A DNA stretch of 8,700 nucleotides from an uncultured Oscillospiraceae bacterium (GCA_905200265.1 CAJKJS010000045.1:1-8700); one strand, 5' to 3'. Shown: positions 1 through 7,093, counted from the stretch's first letter. Notes: generated from the letters alone by a model not told the origin. Made by a program: numbers and translations.

Positions 1-58
1 ATGCCACGCCTTTTATCAGCCCGACTGTTTCGGTACAAGCCTGCCAAATTTCCCTTTT
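1..58. other. Sequence downstream of the LOTUS-repeat gene, no feature supported
   Basis: After the stop codon of the large gene there is no hairpin with a T-run and no convincing ribosome site or start on the minus strand. A plus-strand ATG at position 1 opens only 46 codons, antisense to the large gene. The next gene or a terminator would lie outside the window. Confidence 0.5.
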
Positions 59-2044
59 CTAACTTTGCGACAAACCTGTACCGGCACACGGCTTTTCCTC
101 TTGCCGGTAGCGGTTTGCAGCCTGTATGGTCAGCCAGGTAGATTGCACCGGCCCTAAGAGCCGGGCGTTGCTATATGCCACCGGGGGTGTGAGCAGCGTG
201 CGGGCCGCATACCCCTTTGGGGTCTTTTCCAATAGCAGGACAGCGTCCACCTCTTCCCCATTGCCAAGCCGCAGCGGCAGTAGCCATTCCGTTACCCGCC
301 GGTTGGGGTAAAAGCAAAGGACCGGTCTCCCTTCTTCCCGCTGTGTATTTGTCAGCGCCTGCTGCAAACACGTGTGAAAATGGTTGGCCGCCACCTGGCG
401 TCTTGTGTCATCTTCTTCCATCCAGCGGCGCACATTCAAAAGCGCTGCCCGGTAATCTTTACTGCCTTTTGGCTTGGAACAAAACGCCGCATAGACATCG
501 CCGGGCACCTCCTGACAACAGGATAGCCAGAACCGGCGAGGCAGCCGTTCCATATGGTCAAACAGGATATGGGTTTCCTCCGGCCGGACAGGAAGAGTCG
601 GGTCAAAGGGACTGGGCGCGTCATACTCGATTGTAGCGGGCGGTTTCCCTGTTCCCTGCCATGGGGCAAAATGGTCGAACCGCCACCTGGGCTTTTCCTG
701 CACTGACAGGGTAAAGTAGGCAAACAACGCTTGCCCGTCCTGATTTTTTAGGCCCAGTGAAAAGACCGCCTTTTCGTTTTGTTCCACAATTTGCCCTTTT
801 TCCCAAGCCTGCTGGAAGGTATGAAGCAGGTACTGACGCAAAATAAGATAATTATGCCTCCCATTTTCCACAAAATCCCACGCTTCCGGCTGGGCCATCG
901 CCGCCAAACCGGCCAGTACATCGGGCCAGGACTGCATATCGGCCCAGTTTTCCAGGGTGACGCCCCCGGCAGGCAGATTTCCTACAAAGTGCAGCACCCA
1001 AGGGGGACCACCCGCTGCCCGGTTTTTCGCAAATACCGCCGCTTTTGTGCGCCCGTCCGCCGTTTCAAACGGCAAAATAACTTTTCCCTTTTTGCGGGGT
1101 AGGGCATGCTGGTATTTTGCAAAGGAGCGAAGCAGCCGCTCGAGGGCTTCTTCCTCTGTTTGATCGCCGCTCTCTTTTAACAGCGCACGCCGAGCCGCTT
1201 CGGGCTGCACGGCAAAGGCATCAAAATCTTCTCGCAAAGGGTTGGGGGTAGGCTGCACGTGCCACTCCACCAGCTGCCAGGTGGGCATAGACAACTCCAC
1301 GCTTTTTTCCAGCTGTAGGGTCAGTTCGCCCCCGTCTTTTGTATGTAGCCCCGTGTGCCACAGGGCCTGCGCTTGCCCGGGGTTGGGCTTTTGATTCGGC
1401 GGTAGTACCGAAAATGCGTCAGCCAGCATCTGCCACACGTCGCCGGTTCCCTCCCGCCCGTTAATCAGTTCGGACAGCGCCTGAACCTGTTGGGGAACAA
1501 GGTACAAAAAGTCATAAAACAGCGCCCGGTTTTTTTCCTGTTCCTCGGGGGACAAGGCGCGGTCGCGCAAATAGAGCACCAAATCCCCCTGCCCGCTGTC
1601 AGAAGCAACGCCTAATACGTCGGGCAGTTTTTCTACCAGTGAGCGCAACCGGGAAACGCCGTAACAGCGGGGGCTGCGCCCTTCTTTTTGCAGCCACCGG
1701 CACAGCTGGGCGCCGGTAAACTGGGGTGTTTTCTGATAGGTTTGGATAATCCTGCGCAAACGCTCCTTTTCCTTTTCATCCAGCACCCGGCGTTTTGGGT
1801 CCTTCTTCGGGAGGGTAAACGCATGCAAGTGCACCGTATAATCCCGGCCCCCCGGCTGTTTTTCCAGCGTGAGACATTCGGGCAAGTCCTGCAACAGATC
1901 CAACATTTTGGCGTACCCCATGGCTTTCGGTACGATTCCGTTTTCGTGCAGAAACCGGGCTATGCGAGCTAGCGGCATCGTAGCAGGCACCTCAAAGCGC
2001 TGGCTCATGGCGGCAAAAATTTTCTTTTTTGTCTTCTCGTCCAT
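59..2044 (-). CDS. Large LOTUS/OST-HTH repeat protein with DUF3825-like C-terminal modules
   Basis: A 661-residue soluble protein with no signal peptide or membrane segment. Seen: two N-terminal repeats of about 60-70 residues (about 22-75 and 95-160) with the pattern helix, 'L..G..P..(Y/M)G...L..LL..LP', then a short beta hairpin, as in the LOTUS/OST-HTH winged-helix fold, which in other proteins binds RNA. The rest (about 165-645) resembles DUF3825-type domains by recall: 'H..YL...L..TF', 'F..GL...DG', 'HI...H..RLP', 'LLPL.L.....D', and near residue 624 'AYSNARLL' followed by a Trp. No NYN nuclease domain, the usual bacterial LOTUS partner, is visible. Start: the reading frame is open further upstream, through the terminator and into the previous gene, which cannot be the real N-terminus. 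The ATG at 2042-2044 lies 15 bases after a GGAAGGGG site; a TTG at 2048-2050 lies 9 bases after it and may be the true start. The biochemical function is unknown. Confidence 0.72.
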   Translation of the reverse strand: MDEKTKKKIFAAMSQRFEVPATMPLARIARFLHENGIVPKAMGYAKMLDLLQDLPECLTLEKQPGGRDYTVHLHAFTLPKKDPKRRVLDEKEKERLRRIIQTYQKTPQFTGAQLCRWLQKEGRSPRCYGVSRLRSLVEKLPDVLGVASDSGQGDLVLYLRDRALSPEEQEKNRALFYDFLYLVPQQVQALSELINGREGTGDVWQMLADAFSVLPPNQKPNPGQAQALWHTGLHTKDGGELTLQLEKSVELSMPTWQLVEWHVQPTPNPLREDFDAFAVQPEAARRALLKESGDQTEEEALERLLRSFAKYQHALPRKKGKVILPFETADGRTKAAVFAKNRAAGGPPWVLHFVGNLPAGGVTLENWADMQSWPDVLAGLAAMAQPEAWDFVENGRHNYLILRQYLLHTFQQAWEKGQIVEQNEKAVFSLGLKNQDGQALFAYFTLSVQEKPRWRFDHFAPWQGTGKPPATIEYDAPSPFDPTLPVRPEETHILFDHMERLPRRFWLSCCQEVPGDVYAAFCSKPKGSKDYRAALLNVRRWMEEDDTRRQVAANHFHTCLQQALTNTQREEGRPVLCFYPNRRVTEWLLPLRLGNGEEVDAVLLLEKTPKGYAARTLLTPPVAYSNARLLGPVQSTWLTIQAANRYRQEEKPCAGTGLSQS

Positions 2045-2059
2045 CCCCAAAAATGTTGG

Positions 2060-2070
2060 CCCCTTCCTCT
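2060..2070 (-). promoter_or_regulatory. Ribosome binding site of the LOTUS-repeat gene
   Basis: On the minus strand this reads AGAGGAAGGGG, the only purine-rich site near the gene start. Its distance favours the TTG codon at 2050-2048 (9-base spacer) over the ATG at 2044-2042 (15-base spacer). The choice changes the N-terminus by only two residues. Confidence 0.45.
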
Positions 2071-2090
2071 TTTCAAAAAAACGGGTGCAC

Positions 2091-2124
2091 AAAAAGAAGA
2101 AGCCGTTTCTATGCGACTTCTTCT
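2091..2124 (-). terminator. Rho-independent terminator of the sugar-acid operon
   Basis: On the minus strand, ten paired bases (GAAGAAGTCG with CGGCTTCTTC, one G-U pair) enclose an 8-base loop, and TTTTT follows directly. An extra A-T pair closes the base. It begins within seven bases of the stop codon of the MIF-like gene, so it ends the operon and separates it from the LOTUS-repeat gene. The other side of the stem is also pyrimidine-rich (TTCTCTTTTC), so weak action on plus-strand transcripts is possible. Confidence 0.85.
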
Positions 2125-2129
2125 CTTTT

Positions 2130-2465
2130 CTATTCCACGAGCCCGTTATTCCATTTTTCGCTTTCTTCGTTGGTAAAATAAATCGCGCCCCCGGGCACGC
2201 CCAACGGCTGCAACGCCTGGCTGACAGCCGCGTTAAACCTGTTAAAATCCTGTTTATCGGCCTGCCCGGCAATTTTTACCGTTACATGGGCACAGGGCTG
2301 CTTTTTCCCCTGAAACCACAGCGGACAATTCCCCTGTACCTGAACCATCAGGCTGGCTTCTTCTTTCCCGGGAATTTTAGTAATCGCTTTTCCGATTTGC
2401 TTTACCAGCTCTTCTTCCTGCTTTAGGGAAACCGGTACAGATAAACGCACGTCAATTAGCGGCAT
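2130..2465 (-). CDS. MIF-like tautomerase-superfamily protein
   Basis: A 111-residue protein, the normal length for the macrophage migration inhibitory factor (MIF) branch of the tautomerase superfamily. These are cytosolic trimers that use the N-terminal proline, freed by loss of Met, as catalytic base for keto-enol tautomerisation. Seen: MPLIDVRLSVPV at the N-terminus (Pro2 = catalytic Pro1), PGKEEASLMV with Lys34 at the place of MIF Lys32/33, NCPLWF, Tyr96, and a C-terminal KWNNG much like the GWNN of human MIF. Only the first Cys of the human CxxC pair is present (PCAHV), so thiol-oxidoreductase activity is unlikely. Start: the reading frame extends 24 codons upstream, but the ATG at 2463-2465 begins the conserved MPLID and has an AGGGAGGTG site just before it. 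It overlaps the end of the upstream TIM-barrel gene by ten bases, which suggests translational coupling. The substrate is unknown; a sugar enol or enone from this pathway is one possibility. Confidence 0.88.
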   Translation of the reverse strand: MPLIDVRLSVPVSLKQEEELVKQIGKAITKIPGKEEASLMVQVQGNCPLWFQGKKQPCAHVTVKIAGQADKQDFNRFNAAVSQALQPLGVPGGAIYFTNEESEKWNNGLVE

Positions 2466-3247
2466 GCGGCACCTCCCTGAAACAATGTTTTTAAATACCC
2501 TACACTTTGTGCGAATACTTCTTCTGAATCGGGGCAAATCCCTTCAAATGTGATATTGCCTTTATATTCGCACTGTTTTAAAGCTGCAGCCAGTTCTTCA
2601 TACCGGCCACCGTCCCCGGGCAGGGGAGCATGCCGCGTGATGGGGTGAGCAATATGGCAGTGCCACAACCGGTCTTTAGCTGCGGGCAACACGGTAGTCG
2701 GTTCCCCTTCCTGCCCCATATGGTAATAATCGCATAGGATTCCACCAAAGGGGGAATCAACCGCCTTGGCGATTTCCAGTGCTTCAGGTACCGACAGAAT
2801 GTAGTTGCTTTCGTTATGACTGAGCGGTTCGATCACTACGCGAATGCCCTTTTCTCCCATAATAGCAGAGGCCATGGCAAAAAACAAGCGGAATTGCTCT
2901 TTTCCCCGGTTTTCGCCGTACTCTTTTTGCAACCGGCGGGCTCCACCGGACCCCAGCACCGCAATTTTGGCTCCTAGTGCCTGTAAACGAGCCGCCGCTT
3001 TTTCAATATAGGCGCGGTTTTTTTCTTCATCAAATCCGGCGCCGCCCAACGGCCAGTTGCCGGGCAAAAAACAGTTCCCCGCCAACACCGGCAACTCGCT
3101 TTCGCACAGCTGCCGCTGCATGATCGCTACATCACTGTCACAGGCAGCAACCAATTGGGAGATATTGACTTCCAAATAATCAAAGCCTGCCCGCTTCAGG
3201 GCACCGGCTTCTGATGGATGCCCGGCGCAGCCAATACAGATAGACAT
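2456..3247 (-). CDS. Sugar phosphate isomerase/epimerase-family TIM barrel (third in operon)
   Basis: A 263-residue protein of the xylose isomerase-like/AP endonuclease family 2 TIM-barrel superfamily, which includes IolE, IolI, Hyi and sugar 3-epimerases, most of them metal-dependent. Seen: CIGCAGHP at the first strand; GFDYLEVNIS at the second; VVIEPLSHNESNYI with candidate metal ligand Glu140; LCDYYHM with Asp173 and His176; WHCHIAHP with His198/His201; and ITFEGI with Glu235. This is the full set of end-of-strand ligands, so it is probably an active metalloenzyme. The start at ATG 3245-3247 has an AGGGGGAG site five bases upstream and follows the SDR stop by 12 bases. Its end overlaps the MIF-like gene. 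The family does isomerisation, epimerisation, dehydration or lyase chemistry on sugars and cyclitols; the reaction here cannot be told from sequence. Confidence 0.87.
   Translation of the reverse strand: MSICIGCAGHPSEAGALKRAGFDYLEVNISQLVAACDSDVAIMQRQLCESELPVLAGNCFLPGNWPLGGAGFDEEKNRAYIEKAAARLQALGAKIAVLGSGGARRLQKEYGENRGKEQFRLFFAMASAIMGEKGIRVVIEPLSHNESNYILSVPEALEIAKAVDSPFGGILCDYYHMGQEGEPTTVLPAAKDRLWHCHIAHPITRHAPLPGDGGRYEELAAALKQCEYKGNITFEGICPDSEEVFAQSVGYLKTLFQGGAACR
2470..2478 (-). promoter_or_regulatory. Ribosome binding site deciding the MIF-like start
   Basis: AGGGAGGTG on the minus strand, with GGAGG six bases before the ATG at 2463-2465. It lies inside the coding end of the upstream TIM-barrel gene and fixes the start at MPLID, leaving the catalytic proline at position 2. 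Confidence 0.85.
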
Positions 3248-3259
3248 ATTTTCTCCCCC

Positions 3260-4120
3260 TTATACGCCGGAATAGGCCGAAAAACCGCCGTCAATGGGCA
3301 GTACCACACCGGTTACAAACGACGAAGCCTTTTCATCGATCAAATATAACAGACCACCCAGCAGTTCTTCCGGTTTGCCAAAACGATCCATGGGCGTACT
3401 GCGCAGAATTTTCCCCGTACGAGCGGTCGGTGCGCCAGATTCATCAAACAACAAAGCCCGGTTTTGATTTGTGACAAAGAAGCCCGGCGCCAGCGCGTTC
3501 ACTCGAATCCCGGCCCCGGCAAAATGCACGGCCAGCCATTGGGTGAAATTACTCACGGCCGCTTTCGCCCCGGAATAGGCCGGAATTTTCGTCAGAGGCG
3601 TAAACGCATTCATGGACGAAACATTCACAATGCTGGCCCCTTCCTGCCCCAGTAAATCGGTAGCAAATTCCTGGGTGGGCAGCAGTGTTCCCAGGAAATT
3701 CAGGTTAAACACAAATTCCACACCTTTTGGGTCCAGGTTAAAGAACGTCGCAATGTCGGTACGGGTTTCGTCGCCAAGTTCATATGTTTCTTTTGTCGTG
3801 GTGGCCCGGGGATTATTGCCCCCTGCCCCGTTAATTAACCAGGTACATGGCCCAAAGATGGATTTTACTTTTTTATGGGCTGCCTGCAAGGAACTTTTAT
3901 CCAGCACATCACATCCTACAGCCAGAGCCCGGCCGCCGTATGCCTCGATAGAAGCCGCCACTTTTTGTGCAGCGTCTTCATTTTTATCCAGCAAAGCCAC
4001 ACTGGCCCCGCACTGTGCCAGAGCCTGAGCAAACATACTGCACAGTACGCCACCGGCCCCTGTTACAACCGCGGTACGTCCCGTTAAATCGGGGGTATAA
4101 GGCAAATCCAATTTCGACAT
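3260..4120 (-). CDS. uxuB: SDR oxidoreductase, D-mannonate/fructuronate reductase type (UxuB-like)
   Basis: A 286-residue classical short-chain dehydrogenase, next to uxuA in the way the SDR-type mannonate oxidoreductase (YjmF/UxuB of Bacillus) is. Likely reaction: NADH-dependent interconversion of D-fructuronate and D-mannonate. Seen: Rossmann start TAVVTGAGGVLCS (residues 17-29), Asp45 after the second strand pointing to NAD rather than NADP, NGAG at 98-101, Asn141 in LNFLG, Ser168/Ser169 in NVSSMNAF, and the catalytic Tyr182-x-x-x-Lys186 in YSGAK. The C-terminus has LPIDGGFSAYSGV. The glycine-rich loop lacks the last two canonical glycines of TGxxxGxG (Val25 and Cys27 instead). I recall GGVLC as common in this subfamily, so this is probably not damage. 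Start: ATG 4118-4120 lies 8 bases after AAAGGA; longer in-frame starts run into the end of uxuA. The gap to uxuA is 17 bases. Another polyol or sugar-acid substrate is possible. Confidence 0.85.
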   Translation of the reverse strand: MSKLDLPYTPDLTGRTAVVTGAGGVLCSMFAQALAQCGASVALLDKNEDAAQKVAASIEAYGGRALAVGCDVLDKSSLQAAHKKVKSIFGPCTWLINGAGGNNPRATTTKETYELGDETRTDIATFFNLDPKGVEFVFNLNFLGTLLPTQEFATDLLGQEGASIVNVSSMNAFTPLTKIPAYSGAKAAVSNFTQWLAVHFAGAGIRVNALAPGFFVTNQNRALLFDESGAPTARTGKILRSTPMDRFGKPEELLGGLLYLIDEKASSFVTGVVLPIDGGFSAYSGV

Positions 4121-4137
4121 ATCGATCATCCTTTCTT

Positions 4138-5172
4138 TTATTCGGTGGCTTCCCACAGTCCTTGCAAGTATATGGCACCTAGTGCACGGTCATACAGGCC
4201 GTACCCGGGTTTCCCTGTTTCACCCCAGATCATGCGCCCATGGTCGGGCCGCACATAACCGGTAAAGCCCGTTTTTTTCAGGGCTTTTATAATGGCCGCC
4301 ATATCCAGCGACCCGTTTTCCGTCAAATGGCCGCTTTCTTCAAAGCCGCCCTGCTGTGTCCATTTCACATTGCGCAGATGCATAAAGTGGATACGCCCCA
4401 TGGCGCTGTATTTTTCCACCATAGCGGGGATATCGTTTTGGGGAGAAGACCCCAGAGAGCCGGTACAGAACGTCAGACCGTTACAGGGGCTGTCGTACAG
4501 GGACAAAAAGCGGTCGAGCGCCGCTTCATCGGTGATGAGCCGGGGTAGCCCGAAAATATCCCACGGCGGGTCGTCAGGGTGAATGGCCATATTGATTCCA
4601 CACTCTTCGGCTACGGGAATCACTTTGCTGAGAAAATACCGCAGGTTTTCCCACAAATCTTCTTTTGTGATAGCCGCATACTGCTCAAAAAGCTTTTTTA
4701 AATCTTCTTTTTTGTAACTGCTGTCCCACCCGGGTAGACTCAGTTCTCCGGTGAGCGGGTCCACGCGAGCGAGGGCCTGCGGGTCATAAATCAGGTTTTC
4801 GGCGCCATCGGGCATTTTGTGGTGGACATCGGTGCGCGTCCAGTCAAAAATGGGCATGAAATTATAGCAAATGCACCGAATGCCGTGACGCCCCAAGCGG
4901 CGGATATTTTCACAGTAGTTTTCAATATACGTGTCCCGGCTAGGCAGACCCAGTTTGATATCTTCATGGACCGGCACGCTTTCTACCACGTCGAAAATCA
5001 GTCCCTGTTCCTCACAGGCTTTCTGCAATGCGACAATACTTTCTTCGCTCCACACCTGCCCCACGGGTACGTCATACACAGCAGATACAATGTGTTTCAT
5101 CCCGGGGATTTGGCGAATGTTCAAAAGAGTCACCGGGTCATCCGGCCCGTACCAACGAAACGACATCTTCAT
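4138..5172 (-). CDS. uxuA: Mannonate dehydratase
   Basis: A 344-residue mannonate dehydratase (EC 4.2.1.8), the Gram-positive short form. It converts D-mannonate to 2-keto-3-deoxy-D-gluconate in the cytosol and needs Mn2+ or Fe2+. Seen: the N-terminal signature FRWYGPDDPVTLLNIRQIPG, then SAVYDVPVG, ESVPVHEDIKLG and CYNFMPIFDWTRTD; the probable metal ligands His198 in IHPDDPPW, Cys236 in LTFCTGS, His265 in FMHLRN and Asp310 of RPDHGR; and His311 and Tyr324 at the active site. Nothing is missing, so it should be active. Start: ATG 5170-5172 follows AAAGGAGGG by about nine bases; a longer version from 5220 would run through the ribosome site and into the upstream gene. It sits 20 bases after a TIM-barrel gene and 17 bases before the SDR gene. 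This is the surest call in the window and ties the operon to hexuronate catabolism. Confidence 0.96.
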   Translation of the reverse strand: MKMSFRWYGPDDPVTLLNIRQIPGMKHIVSAVYDVPVGQVWSEESIVALQKACEEQGLIFDVVESVPVHEDIKLGLPSRDTYIENYCENIRRLGRHGIRCICYNFMPIFDWTRTDVHHKMPDGAENLIYDPQALARVDPLTGELSLPGWDSSYKKEDLKKLFEQYAAITKEDLWENLRYFLSKVIPVAEECGINMAIHPDDPPWDIFGLPRLITDEAALDRFLSLYDSPCNGLTFCTGSLGSSPQNDIPAMVEKYSAMGRIHFMHLRNVKWTQQGGFEESGHLTENGSLDMAAIIKALKKTGFTGYVRPDHGRMIWGETGKPGYGLYDRALGAIYLQGLWEATE

Positions 5173-5192
5173 GTGGGTATTCCCTCCTTTTT

Positions 5193-6053
5193 TCACAGGC
5201 TCATCAGCCCACGGGCACACAGGTATGCCGCCGTGAAGGCCTCTTCCCCATGGGAAGCGTCCGATTTTGTTTCGCCCTGTGCATCCTGTTCCAGCGCGGC
5301 AAATCCGGCAAAATCCGTCAAATGGGGTTCCATACTGACAAAGCCCACAAAACCAGTTTTATCCAGCCGATGGAAAATGGTTGCTAGCTGTCCATCTCCG
5401 GTGCCGGGCAGCACCACCTGTCCGTTTGCCTTTTTGGCGTCTTTAATGTGGATATACCGAATATGAGACCGCAGCAGTTCATACGCTTCCAGGGTATCTT
5501 GTCCGCACTGAACGAAATTAGCAAAGTCAAACGTACAGCGGAAATGGTGTCCGCCCAGCGCCTGCATCAGCTCCAGGCACCGGGGCGCAGTATCACCGTA
5601 AATCCCCTTTTCGTTTTCGTGCAGCAAAATCACGTCTTCCCGGCGGGCATATTCCTTCATCTGGTGCAACCGGTCCAGTACTTCACTGCGATAATGGGCC
5701 GGGTCCTCCCCTTGGGGCATATAAAAGCTGAACATGCGAATATACCGGCAGGAAAGCAGCTGGGCCGTATTCACAACCCGGCGGAACACTTCAAAATGGG
5801 CGGGGAAGTCATCGTGAATACCGATTTTGCCAATCGGCGAACCGATCGCCGACACACTAATGCCTGCCTGTTTGAGCTTTTCGCCCGCCGTTTTGACTTC
5901 CCGGGGCGAGAGCGCGTCAACATTTTTCCCATCGACGCCCCGCATTTCCAAATACCGAATGCCAAGCTTTTGCAGCACACGGAGCTGTTCATCAAAAACC
6001 GGCGAAATTTCGTCGGAAAATCCGGAAAACGTCACACGATTGAGTAAATTCAC
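5193..6053 (-). CDS. Sugar phosphate isomerase/epimerase-family TIM barrel (second in operon), GTG start
   Basis: A 286-residue TIM-barrel protein of the xylose isomerase-like superfamily. Seen: FSGFSDEISP at strand one, GIRYLEMRGVDGKNV at strand two, then probable metal ligands Glu146 in LLHENEKGIYGD, Asp176 in CTFDFANF, His202 in IHIKDA and Glu242 in VSMEPHL. The late motif VLPGTGDGQL is typical of IolE/Hyi-like members. The four-ligand set points to an active metal-dependent isomerase, epimerase, dehydratase or lyase on a sugar or sugar acid; the substrate cannot be assigned. Start: I chose GTG at 6051-6053 because AAGGAGGA lies seven bases upstream and homology begins soon after it. An ATG at 6113 is in frame but sits inside the preceding dehydrogenase and has the ribosome site downstream of it. 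The gene lies 16 bases after the dehydrogenase stop and 20 bases before uxuA. Confidence 0.85.
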   Translation of the reverse strand: MNLLNRVTFSGFSDEISPVFDEQLRVLQKLGIRYLEMRGVDGKNVDALSPREVKTAGEKLKQAGISVSAIGSPIGKIGIHDDFPAHFEVFRRVVNTAQLLSCRYIRMFSFYMPQGEDPAHYRSEVLDRLHQMKEYARREDVILLHENEKGIYGDTAPRCLELMQALGGHHFRCTFDFANFVQCGQDTLEAYELLRSHIRYIHIKDAKKANGQVVLPGTGDGQLATIFHRLDKTGFVGFVSMEPHLTDFAGFAALEQDAQGETKSDASHGEEAFTAAYLCARGLMSL

Positions 6054-6060
6054 GTTGGTT

Positions 6061-6068
6061 TCCTCCTT
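6061..6068 (-). promoter_or_regulatory. Ribosome binding site deciding a GTG start
   Basis: AAGGAGGA on the minus strand, directly after the stop codon of the upstream dehydrogenase and seven bases before GTG 6051-6053. No ATG lies at a usable distance, so this site supports the non-ATG start of the second TIM-barrel gene. Confidence 0.82.
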
Positions 6069-6069
6069 T

Positions 6070-7077
6070 TTACCGATGGCACGGTACAGCCTGTCCCGTA
6101 CGGTCTGATTCATAAATGCCCAGCATCAGGTTCAGCGTCCGGCAGGCTTCTTCATATGGAATTTTAAAGGGCTTTCCCTGTGCTATACAATCATAAAAGT
6201 CCTGCATCAGCATCAGATGGCTGGCCCCCCAGCAATCTTTGCCTACATGGTGCAGCGGGGCAAAATGGGTGTGGGTACGGTATCCGTTTTCTCCCACAAT
6301 CGTCAAATCGTCCCCTTCCATTGTCACCGTGCCCTTTTCACACACCAGTTGCAAATACACTGGGGCATCGGTGCAGTGGGCCGTGGTAGCGTAAAATAAC
6401 GCCGTCTGTCCCCCTGCAAACGTGATGTAGGCTTCGGCGCTGTCTTCCACTTCGATTACACCTTTTAAATGGTGGTTAGCAGTAGTAGCGCTTACCTGCA
6501 CAGGGTCCCCCAGCAGGTAACACAGTAGATCCAGCGTGTGAATCGACTGATTGATCAACACCCCGCCACCCTCGGTTTTCCAGGTGCCACGCCACCCGCT
6601 TTCCGTGTAGTAAGGTTCATCCCGTTTCCACGTCACGAACGCCCGCGCACCTTTTACGGCACCCAGCTCGCCTGTTTGCAGGAAATTCCGGGCATGTACC
6701 GTTGCGGGATTATAGCGGTTTTGAAAACAAACGCCCACTTGCTTTTTTGCCTGATCCCTAGCCTGAAGCAACCTGCTTTCTTCTTCCTGATGGATGGCCG
6801 GAGGCTTTTCCATCAGGACATGGAGTCCCTTTTCCAGCGCCTGGACAGCCATGGGCACATGCAGATAATGAGGGGTACAAATATGTAGCACGTCTGCTTG
6901 TTCGTTTGCCAGCATGTCGTCAAGCGAGGCATACGCCCGTCCGCCATAGACAGCCGCCATGTTTTGGGCCCTTTCGGGACGAATATCGGCAAACCCCACA
7001 ATCTCTCTGCCCAATTGATGCAGGGCCTGGGCATGTACCTGGGCAATCCCCCCACACCCAACCAGCAATGTTTTCAT
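6070..7077 (-). CDS. Gfo/Idh/MocA-family NAD(P)-dependent oxidoreductase (shorter paralogue)
   Basis: A 335-residue oxidoreductase of the Gfo/Idh/MocA family, which oxidises or reduces ring hydroxyls of sugars, cyclitols and glycosides with NAD(P). Seen: N-terminal Rossmann start LLVGCGGIA (residues 4-12) with Asp31 after the second strand, which favours NAD; the family motif MEKPP with Glu90-Lys91-Pro92; and, in the C-terminal alpha/beta domain, GGGVLINQSIHTLDLL holding the Gln177, His180 and Asp183 catalytic pattern. Length is normal and no key residue is missing. The start ATG 7075-7077 follows AAGGA by nine bases. It has the same middle pattern as the upstream 390-residue paralogue (SG.WR.TW..EGGGVL.NQ..H.LDL) but is clearly diverged, so the two probably act on different substrates or in opposite directions. 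The exact substrate is unknown. Confidence 0.88.
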   Translation of the reverse strand: MKTLLVGCGGIAQVHAQALHQLGREIVGFADIRPERAQNMAAVYGGRAYASLDDMLANEQADVLHICTPHYLHVPMAVQALEKGLHVLMEKPPAIHQEEESRLLQARDQAKKQVGVCFQNRYNPATVHARNFLQTGELGAVKGARAFVTWKRDEPYYTESGWRGTWKTEGGGVLINQSIHTLDLLCYLLGDPVQVSATTANHHLKGVIEVEDSAEAYITFAGGQTALFYATTAHCTDAPVYLQLVCEKGTVTMEGDDLTIVGENGYRTHTHFAPLHHVGKDCWGASHLMLMQDFYDCIAQGKPFKIPYEEACRTLNLMLGIYESDRTGQAVPCHR

Positions 7078-7093
7078 ACTCCGTCTTCCTTTC

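Noticed and set aside
31..86. Short inverted match (CGGTAC and GTACCG) around the stop of the large gene
   Set aside because: Only six bases match at a distance of about 40, which is expected by chance; no T-run follows.
2045..2272. N-terminal extension of the LOTUS-repeat protein
   Set aside because: It would read through the terminator and most of the coding end of the MIF-like gene, and the ribosome site lies downstream of its ATG.
1869..2426. 185-codon open frame on the plus strand with a Phe-rich stretch that looks like a membrane segment
   Set aside because: The Phe/Lys-rich part is the translated T-rich and A-rich terminator and leader region. It is antisense to the LOTUS-repeat and MIF-like genes.
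4819..5466. 215-codon open frame on the plus strand
   Set aside because: It runs antisense across uxuA and the second TIM barrel, both strongly supported, and shows no motif or ribosome site.
6054..6113. Upstream ATG extension of the second TIM-barrel protein
   Set aside because: It overlaps the dehydrogenase end, and the strong AAGGAGGA site lies after it, just before the GTG.
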